Counted from the first letter of the stretch, positions 11,941-23,224 are shown. The stretch is DNA of 64,000 bases from Ascarosepion bandense (GCA_037127315.1 JBBBDQ010001186.1:2423501-2487500), one strand, 5' to 3'. The notes: generated from the letters alone by a model not told the origin. Translations and numbers: made by a program.

Positions 11941-12134
11941 TAAGTTTTTAGGTAAGATTATTTGGATATTTCAAAGCTGTAATCTTGTTATATATATATA
12001 GTATTGTGTAAAAGTATTAGGACAAAAACTATTTTATATTTTATGAGGCATATTGATAGAAAATAATTTAATTAAAATAATTTTATTTGATTTACTCAAC
12101 AAATCCTTAAAAAAGAAATACTTGTTACAAAATA

Positions 12135-12240
12135 AAGCGCTCGGTTCAAAATTCGTAGCACCTGAAGAAGGCCGGGGCGTACCTCGGCCGAAACGTCGTA
12201 CAAATAGCAACAAAGTTGAGAACAATAGATCGAGAAAACT
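12135..12240 (+). repeat. SINE-D 3' domain
   Basis: 'gcacctgaagaaggccgggg', 'cctcggccgaaacgtcgtac', then 'caacaaagttgagaacaata'. The tRNA-like head is missing. A 5-bp GGCCG/CGGCC stem sits between CTGAAGA and GAAAC. Confidence 0.75.
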
Positions 12241-12639
12241 TGTTAAAAATATGCGTAAATAATTATACCGGACACACTGGCACTCGGTTGATAAGAAGAC
12301 TTATGCTGCATCCCTCAGACCATAGTTCAATTCAATATCATTTAAACACACACACAGATCTACCAAACTCTATAAAAAAAAATCCAATACAATGTGCTTA
12401 CCTTGTTTTGAATATAAAACACACATAAATTTATATGCATACATAAACGCAACACATAAAACTAAAATTTAAATTTACTATAGTTATCCCTCTTATTTTC
12501 TGGTAATGTTATGTATGAACCTCTGTATTGACAAAAATTGGCACATTTATATACATACAAAATTCATTTTACAATTCAGAGCAGATTTTCGGTAAATGGT
12601 TTTTCTGTTAAAAAAAAAAATATATATATTTAAATTCTC

Positions 12640-13102
12640 CAAGGAGTTCTGCTTCTCACTAATATAAATATTAAGGGGATGAAAATTTAATTTTTTGAAA
12701 TTTTATAAAATTAAGTAAGTGGGAATAATGTATTAAAAAATATATTTTTATCAAGGATTTCTTTTTAAAAAAAATCTGAAATAATTTGATTGATCTGTAA
12801 ATAAATCTTGAAAGTTTAATTAAAATCTGAAAATTATTTGATTTTTGGAAGAATTTCCAAATCAGTAAATTCTACCACAAAAATGATACTAAAATTTTCT
12901 AATGTTTGATTCTATCTCTGTAACATAAGAAAAACAATATTTTTAACCAAAATTCAAATAGCCTAAAAATTTAATAAATAATTCAATAATATTTTGGTTT
13001 TTCCTTTTAAAAATATGAATATTTTGGGCATTTTTTTCATCTTGATAGGCTCTATTTTCAGTAAATTATTGGAGATGTATATATATATATATATATATAT
13101 AT
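12640..13102 (+). repeat. AT-rich dispersed repeat type 2, copy 2
   Basis: Collinear with 1,935-2,395 (see the blocks listed there). It ends in 'gctctattttcagtaaatta' then 'ggagatg' and an immediate (TA)n at 13,078-13,102. Confidence 0.6.
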
Positions 13103-13629
13103 ACACGTGTGTGTGTGTAATTTCAATTCAATCTCATTTAAACACACACACACAGGCCTACCAAACTCTATTCGTAACATACTTGTTGATAATACAAATA
13201 TAAGAGCATCATCCAAAAAAGGCTTAAAATAATAGAAGCATTAATAATAAAAAAAAAGAAAAAAAATCAACACTTACTAATATCAACAACGTGTTTACCG
13301 TTTTCGGAAAGTAATACACACACATGACTACACGCATACACAAAACATATTCGGTCACACGTAAAATAAAATCTATCTTCGATAATGGCTAAAAGTATAG
13401 CCGAAAGCGCTCGGAAAAACCAAACATTTGGACAATTTTCATATTATTTATGTTCAGACAAGAAAAAAAATCATAAGATCACTTGAATTATACAAAGCTT
13501 AACCATCATACTTGGTCAGTCATTTTTAATGAAACCTGCATAAAAGAGAGATTGCTGTCCAAATACACTATATATATATATATATATATATATATTTCAC
13601 TCTTTTCCTTTTTTATTTTTTTATTTTTT
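13103..13629. other. Spacer with short microsatellites
   Basis: Contains (GT)n at 13,108-13,118, a (CA) block at 13,142-13,156 and (TA)n at 13,569-13,594. A segment near 13,382-13,420 reads 'taatggctaaaagtatagcc' then 'gaaagcgctcgg', resembling SINE 3' domains elsewhere. No gene. Confidence 0.5.
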
Positions 13630-13861
13630 TTCTTCTTTTCAATTGGAGTAGATAGACTAAACTATCGCCCGGTTCACACTCCACCCACATCTATTGAACA
13701 GGTGAAGAGGCTCATCCCTTGTTTCCTGTTTAGGATGCGGTTTCCGGCTTTCTCTTTTCCATTCTTTTTACCCTTACGTAGCCCCCTGCGCATCAGTGGC
13801 GTTACCGCCTTGCTTGGGGTGATATGATTAAAAAAAAAAAATGTGTGTGTGTGTGTGTGTG
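13630..13861 (+). repeat. SINE-F copy, full length, with A and TG tail
   Basis: The best copy: 'cgcccggttcacactccacc' near the 5' end, 'tattgaacaggtgaagaggc', 'gtagccccctgcgcatcagt', 'ttgcttggggtgatatgatt', then 12 A and a (TG)n. The last ~60 bp match the tail of the LINE at 54.4 kb, the usual sign of a SINE that uses a LINE's machinery. Confidence 0.85.
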
Positions 13862-16440
13862 TTAACCAGTTATTGGTCACAAATTAATTAGACCAGTACA
13901 CAGTTGCATTAAAAGTGCTTAGTACATATATAATGTAGAGCTTTATCACACAAACTTTCGATGTCTTCCGGCATTTTATATCAACTGATTTTCCAACGTT
14001 TTTTCGAACGCATAAGAAGAATTTTCAGAACGTATAACCGAAAGTTTAAAATAAGCGAGAAGATGGTTAAGAATTATAAACATTTTCATCCGGGTTTGTA
14101 TGATCGTAAAATATATTTTCTGATGTGTTTACATTCAAACATTATTTCGGACCTTTCATTTGGTAACTCATTCTGGAAATGGTAGAATGGCTAAATTCTC
14201 GTCTTGGCAAAATCTGCAAACATCAACACCGTTGCAAAATCTTGTTTTTTTTTTATTTACTCCAAATTACATAAAGTTCTTTGCCATTTTTATTTTTAAT
14301 TTATTTTTGTTCGAGCTCTGATAAACCAAGCTTGTGAGAAACAATCTTTTTATCATCATTTTGGCCTTTTTGCCTTATCAACCAGAACTGAAGAGATATA
14401 TATAATCTCCAAACGGATCAGGTGGAATCTAAGACGTTTTAAAGCAAAAGAAATCGCAAATAGGTGAAGCAAGAGTTTCGGGTTTCCAGGAAAGAGAAAA
14501 CCGCAAGTTTCTTGTCGATGAATTAAAACTAAAAATCATATGCTCGGCGGTAAACACTGACCTATTTATCTTGCCTGCAAGATGTGTCGTATTTGTCTTA
14601 GGTTAGTGGTACGTTAAAATAAACATTTTAAGTATTGGAATTGGTTAAAAAAACCTTTAAATCAAACGAGATAAAACATCAAGAACACTCTCGAACTAGT
14701 TACGTGTTAAGTGTAACAAAAGAAAAAAATTTAATTAACCGAAACTCAGAGATAAATCACAAACAAATATTTAATTTACCAAAACATTAAAAAAATATTT
14801 ACGAATATACAGTTTTTGCATTTAAAAAGAAAATGGCAGGCGAAGTGTTACGAAGGGGAAGGAAGAGTCAAATATCTTTACCCAGTTAAGATAGAGAAGA
14901 AGTTTAAGTGCTATACTTTTTGGAAATCCTCAAATGTGTATATAAAAATAATTATTAGTTTAATCAACGAAAGAGTCAAAAATATATATTTACCCATATA
15001 GCTCCATGAGGTTATCTTTAAGGTTTTAGTTGGTCGGCGACTTTTCTTAGAGATTCTTTCGGCTAGATATAAATCCTTGAATCAAAGCCGGAGTTGATAA
15101 CGTCAGCAAATTCTGTTAACAACTAACTACTCTCTTCCCAAAACCTATTTTTATTGGGGCTAACATCAAATTTGCATATTCTAGAATCCTTTAGAATTCT
15201 CTCAATTTTACTGGAACATTCTGGTATCTTACAAAACGTTCTATTCCCAATTTCTCTATTTTTACGACTACATCACGAATGAAAACTTTTTGTAATAACA
15301 AGCAGGACTCAAATGAATCACTTATTACAACATTTTAGACATTATTAATATTATTTTATATATAAATTCATCCTTGTAACACACATACGAACAAAAATAT
15401 TAAGTTGAAAAGGAAATCCGTTTTCATTTTTGACATGATCACTTCGAAGATGCTTTTTCAATACTTATGCTTGTCGGAACCTATCGAAACTCAAATTTTT
15501 TTTTAACTTTAACAGAATTAGTGACTTCGTTGTCCACAGCTCATATGACAAAAACAGATCTCAATTTTGTTCGGTTCCGCGCACCGATTTCCAGGATAAC
15601 CACCCAAAATACCATGGTCATAAGACACCTTTCCTGGCCTATCAGTAAAAAAAAACCAGGCGGTTTTTTCCGTTGCCGTTTCCGAACCCCTAAATCACTG
15701 TAAAGCTAAAACTGATTTTACCCACGAAGTCAGATCCATCCTGAGTTCCGCTCGAACTCGAGTTTGTCGAACTCTGTCTTCGGACGAAAGCGGATAAGAG
15801 GCTCGTCAGAAGAAAACTAGCCAAGGACCCGGTCCTGCGTATGAGAAAGCCGGATAATTTTTGACCGAGTGTACGCGCTCGGAAACCCTACGTTAAACCC
15901 GACCTTGTGACACATTCCTCTGTGGGGAGGACTTGGGTAAATACAAGATATAATACAGATCTAGCCTGGCTGGCATTAGCGACACATCTTGCGTCAGGCA
16001 AGTTTAACCGAACACGGCAAACTACAAGACAGATCAGACAATCAGCAGAGACGCCAGGGCGCTTCCATCAATAGTAATGCCTTTGGCCACTGTTGAAACC
16101 AAAGGCAGCAGCATGAACTAACTCTCGACTACTACAATGCGAGAATTCCTGGAATATTTTTCTCACGTGTCTATCTCAGTCGACTTTTTCCATGTGTCTA
16201 TCTCAACTATTACCTTGTGTTATACACCGAACGTACTCTCAGTCTACTTCGACTGATATAAGAATAAGCAAATGATCGAACGTTGTAGATCACAGGAAAT
16301 AAAAGCTCTTTCTTCGTTCGAATACTATCTTTGCTTTCAAGTCGATTAGCAGCTTACTTAATATCTAAGTGGAAAAATTTTGTACCGAAATTACCTTTTT
16401 AAAAGAAGTTTACATAGGACCCAAATTATATATTTATTTA
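13862..16440. other. No firm feature; possible retroelement remnant
   Basis: No gene supported. 15,720-16,340 is less AT-rich than its surroundings. 16,091-16,340 starts TGTTG and ends TTTCA, contains 'gatataagaataagcaaatg' and 'ggaaataaaagctctttctt', and could be a solo LTR, but I see no target duplication. Frames at 13,961, 14,816 and 15,467 lack motifs. Confidence 0.3.
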
Positions 16441-16444
16441 TTTT

Positions 16445-16655
16445 TTTTTTAATCATTTCACCCCAAGCAAGGCGAGACCGCCACTAGTACGCACGTGGTT
16501 ACAGTGAGAAAAAAGACGGGGTATAAGAAGCATTGAAGAGAGGATAAAAGATAAACGGGATTCAAGAAGATAGAAGATGATAATTGCACGGAGAATGTAG
16601 CTATCAAGTAAACGGAAGGGAGTCCCAAAGGCGGGAGGTGCGATATAAGAAATTA
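16445..16655 (-). repeat. LINE (Jockey/CR1-like) 3' end
   Basis: Starts (plus strand) 'aatcatttcaccccaagcaa', then 'gatagaagatga', 'gtagctatcaagtaaacgg' and 'gaagggagtcccaaaggcgg'. On the minus strand the last part is the frameshifted C-terminal 'LWNSLP' region. 5' truncated. Confidence 0.7.
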
Positions 16656-16689
16656 TTTCAGTGGAAGTGGCGGTTCAATGATTTTCTAA

Positions 16690-16812
16690 GCATAGCTTAG
16701 ATGTGGCACAAGGCCGAAAGTACGGAGCACCCAGTGAGTATCGAACTCACTACACAGTCATAAAACATGTAACGATACACGCTTGCTAACCACTACACTG
16801 TCGAGGTGCGCA
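16690..16812 (-). repeat. SINE-C copy
   Basis: Minus strand: 'cagtgtagtggttagcaagc' head and 'gtgagttcgatactcactgg' B-box region, then the 'gtgccacatctaagctatgc' body. Confidence 0.75.
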
Positions 16813-16867
16813 ATTTCAAGTTCAATATGTGCAGTTAAAAAAATTGTTATCCTTCTATGTTCTATAG

Positions 16868-17552
16868 CAGGATCAGCAACCTTTTGGAGAGTGAAGGCCA
16901 AAAAGCTATGTAGATTCATGGAAGAGGGTCAAATAGCTATGGCTCGAGTGTCATGGAGGAGAACCATGTTATTAAATATGGGAATACAACTTTGAAATGA
17001 TTTGGAAATTATTTTCGATAACTTTTGCCTTGGAAAACATATTTTGATTTTTTTTTCTTGTTTTTATTTACAAAAAAAGGAACTCTACTAGGAAGCGAAA
17101 AATTTCAGAGTTGCAGAAAGTATTTCACCTCTTTCTCAATCCGATATAAAACAGGTTTCTAAACACGAAAAAAAAAATATTTGACGGAATTTTGTTAAAA
17201 AATATATTACATTTTAAAAATAAATGCTTCATAAATCATTATTGAAAAAAATTCCATTAAAATCAATTGAAAACACTATTTTGTATTCATTTAAATGAGC
17301 CCGCTCTCGGAAGCAAAAAGAAAAAAGTCAAAGTGAAGTCGTACGATAAAAATGGCGATCCCTACAAATAAAAAATAAAACCCATTCTCCATGTAAAAAG
17401 AAATAATTTTTGAAATTTCGACGCAATATATACAAACTATCAACTGGTTTGATTTACTTATATTTATATCGTGTCCAGAGTAAGGTAGCGGGTCGGACAA
17501 GATTCACTAGAGGTTCGGATGTGGCCCGCGGGCCGGGGGTTGCCGACCGCTG
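16868..17552. mobile_element. Non-autonomous hAT-like element
   Basis: Ends are imperfect inverted repeats: left CAGGATCAGCAACC, right (complement) CAGCGGTCGGCAACC. It is flanked by an 8-bp target duplication, 'ttctatag' at 16,860-16,867 and 'tcctatag' at 17,553-17,560 (7 of 8 match). Eight-bp duplications and CAG..-type ends are hallmarks of hAT transposons. The 685-bp interior is AT-rich with no transposase frame, so it depends on an enzyme in trans. Its right end is 77 bp from the SLCO exon's splice donor, inside that intron. Confidence 0.75.
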
Positions 17553-17623
17553 TCCTATAGAAACGCAGCTGTAATTAACAAATTAATTTTAGCAGCGACT
17601 GTAGCAATAAAGAATAGAAATCG

Positions 17624-17632
17624 ACTTACCTG
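17624..17632 (-). other. Splice donor of the SLCO exon
   Basis: Minus strand CAG|GTAAGT, a consensus U1-binding donor. It ends the transporter similarity precisely at codon boundary Gln, where SLCO proteins continue into transmembrane segment 1. Confidence 0.75.
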
Positions 17633-17857
17633 AACAGCACCGGCCATGCTAAGCCAGAAGAGCACCCATTTAGCGCGCCGGAAGCGTTGGCATATCTTGG
17701 GCTGGATCGAACCCCAGCCACACTTTTCCCCAGTGTCTTCATCGTCCTCCACGGTATCGGGGAGTCTCGTATGACATGTGGGGATCTTTCCATTCTTTTC
17801 TGCCGGAGACACGACGCCATTCTCGTTCATGGCTGTATAAGAAATTGGTCCCGTCAT
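17630..17857 (-). CDS. Organic anion transporter (SLCO/OATP family), first coding exon, partial
   Basis: Seventy-six codons from an ATG at 17,857 to a donor after CAG at 17,630. The protein is cytosolic and acidic at first ('VEDDEDTGEKCGWGS'), then 'PKICQRFRRAKWVLFWLSMA' and 'GAVQ', the start of transmembrane segment 1 as in SLCO proteins, which carry bulky organic anions across the plasma membrane. Splice junction CAG|GTAAGT is strong, phase 0. The frame stays open upstream to a stop at about 18,000 but has no earlier ATG (17,917 is TTG); the chosen ATG has A at -3. An upstream exon joining in frame cannot be excluded. No second exon was recognised between 1 and 17,600, so the intron is long. 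The homology comes from recognising the motif, not from a search. Confidence 0.75.
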
Positions 17858-17917
17858 GTTGTGATGTCTATGCAACTGCTCGTCACGTTGTGAGCTTGTT
17901 GAAGTCGTTATAATCAA

Positions 17918-19865
17918 AGATCCGAGGGTAATATGTCGAACCTTCCTTCGTATTAGTTTATTAGTTACAGATAATCCCGACTGTGCGTATCCAGTTAATT
18001 ATGCCTGTCAAACGTGGAGGGATTGATAATTATGTCGGTAGCTAAAGATTTTAGCAGTTAATTTTACTTTTCATGCTTTTGTTTTCACATAAATGTATAA
18101 TTTTTGGACATCATTAATAAAATAATGATAAAAAAATTCTCTAAAAATAGAATTAAAATTGTGCACACGAATACACTTAGACACTAATAAACTTGGACCA
18201 AAAATCCAGGTGGATATTTACTTACTTTTATTATCATTTACTTATCTGTTTGCTTTTAATAGTCTTATTTAATTTGTTAATAAAATGGCTGTTTATAACA
18301 AGAACAACAATACATTTTCTTTTAAAGAAATTTGTTTCCTCTTCCGTAGTTCGGAATTACTTGATCATCAGTGATCTTCCGTAGTTAAAAAAATGGAAGT
18401 GGGGAAAAAACTTGAAATCGATATTTAAAATGGACGCGATCAGAGAATAGTTTTCTTTCATTCGTCTAATTAAAATAGAAACTTTATTTTTCAAGTAAAC
18501 AGGAGGATTAAAAAATTTACGAAAAATTTATTGCTATATTCTTCAATGGAATTTTTGTTTTTGTTTTTAATATTTCATTTTGGCAAACTGAACCGTGGCT
18601 TCAATCGTTTGGTCACTATTAAGGTTCCTTTTAACAGATATGTTTGCATAACTGACGTCTTCGAAATGAATCCACTAACCTTGTGAGTTTAAGACGATTA
18701 TATGCGGCCAAATCTGCTCTTTCAACCGGGTAACAATAATTTCTTTTATAAGAAGGAAACAATAAATGTAATAATTGGAAAAAATATGGCAATATTTTAA
18801 GAGTATTTTTCTCAGAAATTGGATTATTTTGCATACCTTACGATGTCGGAATTTGTTTTTCTCACAAAAACTGATATGGCTCTTTTTTTGATATGTATGC
18901 ACATACAAACACACACACGCACATATATATATATATATTTAATAATTCTTGGTCATAAAAGGGTAAATATGCTGAGTTAGATAATTACGTTTTTAGAAAA
19001 TTCAGATTCTGTTTTTATTAAATCGATCAATAAAGCTGAAGCCAAATGACTGATTTAACTTTTATGACAGATAAACTCTTGCTTTTTTGTGCGATTCGTT
19101 TCCTTTGCCGTTTACGCATAAATCTATGCCTTTATGCGCGTATTTTCAGCTTTCAGAATAGAACGAGGAAGTAGGTGTCAGGTTGAAGGAAAAAGCCAGT
19201 CTATATGTACGTTTTTTTCCAAGGACATACCTGCACTCATACTGCGTGGAGAGACATTTAATCAAACCAAGTAATAAAATAGCAAAATGTTTTAAAAATA
19301 GCAAAAGAGAAAATATAGACAAACGAATAAAAGAATTATGGTCCAGGAAACAGTTCCTATATAAGATTTACCTAAAGTTAATTTTTCAAAAGACAGGAAG
19401 AAAGCGAGTGGTATAATCGTGTTGAAACTGACAAGGGCTTAAAATTCATTATAAAAAAAAAGTCATTTATAAAGTAGAAAATAAGATCTAAAAAAAATCT
19501 TTTATGTTTGTATATAAGGCTTTCAGGTTTTAGCTTTAAATATTTGTGTATATCTTGTTAGTTATTCCTCTATGTGTTTTAGCGGGTTAGTTCTGTTGAA
19601 ACCTAAAACCACGATATTTTTGAATGATTCCGTTTTCTGCACAAAAATATCACCGGGAAAGAATCTTCTCTTCACTTTTCAAAGTAGAATCCCAAATCTG
19701 AAATAAGAAAGAAAAATTGAAATTGAGAATAAATGAAAGCAAAATTAGGATTAGTGAAATTTAGGTGACCGCCATTATCAATAATAACGTCAACAATGAC
19801 GGCAACGACAATGATATCATATTTGAGAATTACTAAAGTAATGACAATCGTTTAGACGGTGAATG
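17918..19865. other. No recognised feature (upstream of the SLCO exon)
   Basis: Should hold 5' untranslated or promoter sequence of the SLCO gene, but no TATA or initiator could be assigned. 18,345-18,390 resembles the 'gatcatcagtgat' motif also at 38.68 kb. Short (TA)n at 18,922-18,942. Confidence 0.4.
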
Positions 19866-19869
19866 AAAT

Positions 19870-20030
19870 ACGTATTTCTTATGGCGGTTCGCGTGGCGGG
19901 AGGCAGGATTAGCAAATGAGGAAACAATTGTAGATGCGACCGCGACGTGAACGCTTTTTCTTTGGACCCTTGCCTGAATCGCCTTCGAACAGCTGTAAGT
20001 CGTGGTAGAGCCAACCTTCAGAAATGGGGA
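19870..20030. other. Candidate small exon, strand uncertain
   Basis: A GC-richer island. On the minus strand an open stretch of 46 codons contains 'EGWLYHDLQLFEGDSGKG' then 'PKKKRSRRGRIY' and ends in TAA near 19,916; an acceptor-like 'ttacag' lies inside it. On the plus strand the same junction reads as a donor 'gct|gtaagt'. I recognise no family. It could be a terminal exon or chance. Confidence 0.2.
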
Positions 20031-20154
20031 TATATAACACCGATGATTATCCCAACTGCCAATGCGGGCAATTATAAACTATGCAGCATCTTTAAATTAG
20101 CACCAATCTTGAACATTCATGTGCACTTAACGACCTTTAAACCATAACTCCTTG

Positions 20155-20310
20155 AGGAGAGGTAATGGTTAGCAATGTTGTCCTGCTAAAATCATTAAAA
20201 TTGTGCAGTGAGTTCGATCCTCACTGGGTGTTCCTTACTTTCAGCCTTGTGCCACACATACACTGCGCTTAGAAAAATCACCATACACAGTTTGATTTGC
20301 TAAACAACTG
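20155..20310 (+). repeat. SINE-C copy
   Basis: 'gaggtaatggttagcaatgt' head, 'gtgagttcgatcctcactgg' (an excellent B box) and 'cagccttgtgccacacatac' body. Confidence 0.8.
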
Positions 20311-20504
20311 CCATCGTTCTGATGAAAGTATTAACCCTTAAACGTCGGGGGAAAATTTTTAAAGTAAACAAAAAATTCTTTTTTTTAAGGGTAGATTAAT
20401 TCTTATTGCAGCATTAAAAAAATATATAATTTGATATTTTAACTCTTTAATGTCATAAAAATAACATAAAATGTTAGTATTTATCTATATTTCTGAGATA
20501 ACAG

Positions 20505-20815
20505 AGTATTTACATTATTCGGACTATTGTCCTCATCCTTGTTGCCATTTGTACGACGCTTAGGCCGTTGTACGCTCTGGCCTTCGTCAGGTGCTAGAAA
20601 TTTTCAACCGAACCCTTTATTTTGATCACTGGGGTATATCATTTTTATTCTTTGTGCGAAACATCTTTTGGTAATCTTGAGTTATCTACCTCTAACCGGA
20701 CTCTCTAATTTACTTGTTTACCACTGCTGTAGCATGGTATTGAACTCACAAGTCACTGGAACTAACCAACGTCTATATCCACAGGGCCCTGTGTACTTAA
20801 GAACAAGAAAAACTG
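20505..20815 (-). repeat. SINE-D copy, full length
   Basis: Minus strand: head 'caccaggtgccctgtgg'-like remnant with 'gagttcaataccatgctac', then 'gatataccccagtgatc', 'cacctgacgaaggccagagc', 'ggcctaagcgtcgtac' and a terminal 'ataatgtaaatac'. Confidence 0.75.
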
Positions 20816-20884
20816 AATTTCTGGGACTTATAATCTTTATGTTGAATAACCATTTTTTTTTTTTTATCAAAGTCCATATTGCAA

Positions 20885-20990
20885 TTTACCAGCCGCTGAA
20901 GAAGGTCGGAACGTACAACGGCCGAAACGTCATACAACTGGCAACAAAATGAGGACAATAGTTCGAATAATGTAAATAATATAAAATGTT
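20885..20990 (+). repeat. SINE-D 3' domain, inverted to the previous copy
   Basis: 'cgctgaagaaggtcggaacg', 'caacggccgaaacgtcatac' and 'gaggacaatagttcgaata'. Together with the copy at 20.5 kb it forms ~90-bp inverted arms separated by about 290 bp. Confidence 0.75.
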
Positions 20991-22640
20991 AGGTTTAATA
21001 TTTTTTTACTAATTCGATGCCAAATGGAGTCGAGTGCATTCTTTGCACCAAAATGTCGCCGCTTTTCTCCTGGAATAATAAGCGTGCAAACATATTTGGT
21101 CTGATCTTCTAGCTTTATAACCCCTAGGAAATAGTAACTTCAAGAATCCTTAAGTTGCCAGTGATTATGACTCCAATAATAAATTAGAGGATGCCTGTAC
21201 CGTAAAGCTGAAATTATCGATTGTTGATATTCGATCATCTGCAATTAATTGATGACGTCTGCCATTTAAGGGGTAATAATTCGTAATCGCATCCCATCTT
21301 AGTAAAAATGGGTCATAGTTGAAATAGATAAAATAGAACAATTATCACCTGTGCGATGACTAAAATGAAATCGTAAATAGAACAAATCTCTTCAGAAAGA
21401 ATACAAATGTAGCCAATGATAGGAATGGTAATTCGTTGAGAATTGTGCAAACGATTAGGGTTCAATCATGCATAAGTACAGTGCGAGAATAAAGCAGTAA
21501 TTGTTCTCGAGAAAGATAAGAGATTCTTTTGTACTTTCAAAGAAAAACAGGTCACTCGGCCCAAGCCGGGGAACCGAATTTAGACAATGAGAAAATAATT
21601 TTATGCACTTAGAATTTCCTGTAGTTTTTTCTTAGGTTTTTCTTAATTAGGTCTTTGTACTCTTCGGGGTCCATCTTATAGAAATTCGGGGTTTTATCCG
21701 ATTTGACAAAGACCTTGTTAGATTCGTTTATGCTATTGACCCCAGTGTATCTAAGTGTTTTAGAAATTTCTTTTTGAGTTTGTGAAAGGTGATAGCGCTT
21801 TTACAATCACCTCTCATCCTTCAATAATAAAGAAAAACAAAACATGACGTCTCTTTCCAAATACTTTTGGAAGTTAAAAAATGAAAATAAAACACCTAAA
21901 GTTAAATAGAAAATCCTCAAACAAGCAAGAACATCTAAATCAATAAAGGAACCATGTTTTCTTCATCTTCAAGAAAAGATTGACATGATTAAATACATGA
22001 ATAGCAACAGGGTTTTAAACCAAAGGCATGAAACCACGGTAAAACTGCAAACACATTAAAAAACTAACCTTACAATCATGCGAATAAAATACTACAAAAG
22101 CCAAAGTTAGGAGCCCTTAGAGACGATAAACCTTTATAATATCAACAACACTCTTATATCAAATGTTACCTATTCCATAACACCAACTGTGATCTATTTT
22201 AAGGTTTTATAGAAAAAAGTGATTTCATAAATTTAAAATTAAGGTTAAATTCACAAAATTAGATTAATTATCAAAACTGAGTTTAAATAAATAAAAAAAA
22301 TAGTGTATAGTTGTACAATTAAATAAGGTCCAAAAAATGATAACTACTATCCACACCTCATTTCATCTAATGCTATTCTTCCCCAACCTTACACTTCCTT
22401 ACTCTCCCCTTCATTAAACCCAAAGGAAAAAATCCAGCCACTACGTCATAAAAAGCTATAGAATATCTTAATGTTAAATCTGTCTACAAAATTTTCGACA
22501 AATTAATTAATCAACTCTATCACTCACAAACTCCCTCTTTTCAAAATTCCAACGGAAAATTTACAAGACTTATCTCCTTATCACTAACCCCATCTACATC
22601 CCATACACAACTCGCCAAATATAAGAAAAGAGACTTTCCA
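20991..22640. other. No recognised gene; possible 5' part of the ribozyme-bearing element
   Basis: Unique-looking AT-rich sequence. The last ~300 bp before 22,640 are C-rich on the plus strand ('cccatctacatcccatacac') and read through directly into the hammerhead-like sequence, so part of this stretch may belong to the same retroelement. No long frame. Confidence 0.35.
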
Positions 22641-22644
22641 TTCC

Positions 22645-22716
22645 TTTCTACACCACTTGAGGAGACATTGTCATTTCAATGTCGAAACAAAATGTACACT
22701 TTGTAGTGGATAAAAA
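22645..22716 (+). ncRNA. Hammerhead ribozyme-like (type I)
   Basis: Folds in the order expected of a type I hammerhead. Stem I: CCAC (22,653-22,656) with GTGG (22,706-22,709), then a small internal loop and further A-T pairs (22,645-22,650 with 22,711-22,716, one mismatch). Core strand TTGAGGA (22,657-22,663; consensus CTGANGA). Stem II: GACATTG/CAATGTC, seven perfect pairs with a six-base loop. GAAA at 22,684-22,687. Stem III: CAAA/TTTG with an eight-base loop. Cleavage triplet GTA at 22,703-22,705. Only the first core base (C to T) departs from consensus, which would be expected to impair cleavage. Such ribozymes are known in Penelope-like elements and related retroposons. The fold was done by hand. 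Confidence 0.65.
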
Positions 22717-22732
22717 TTTGTACATGTTCTAA

Positions 22733-22846
<114 letters not shown>

Positions 22847-23224
22847 CGGGGGAGGTGTAAATAAAGAGTGACAGAGACAGACAGACAAGAAAATTATGAA
22901 AAGAAGAAATAAAGATATCGTACAAATATGCTCATATATACACGTATAGGCGTACACACACGCGCATACGCGGTCTGGTACACACAACACTTATATACAC
23001 ACACAAAAAAAAAGAAGAAAAAATCATCCTAACACCTATAAAAAAGCACATGAATTATTTCCTTTGACTAAATAGAAAAATAACGAAAATACGAAAATTG
23101 GCAGACAATTCCTGATACCTCCTGAAGAGCGAATCGAACAATTGCACCAAGATTAGTCTACAAAGTTATGGAATAAAAGTGCTGAACATAACATTAACTA
23201 TATTTGCATTAATCATATATATAG

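Noticed and set aside
12161..12200. Calling SINE-D a functional hammerhead ribozyme
   Set aside because: An extra A separates the core from stem II, and no stem III with a cleavage triplet can be drawn; only the 22.65-kb sequence satisfies the whole fold.
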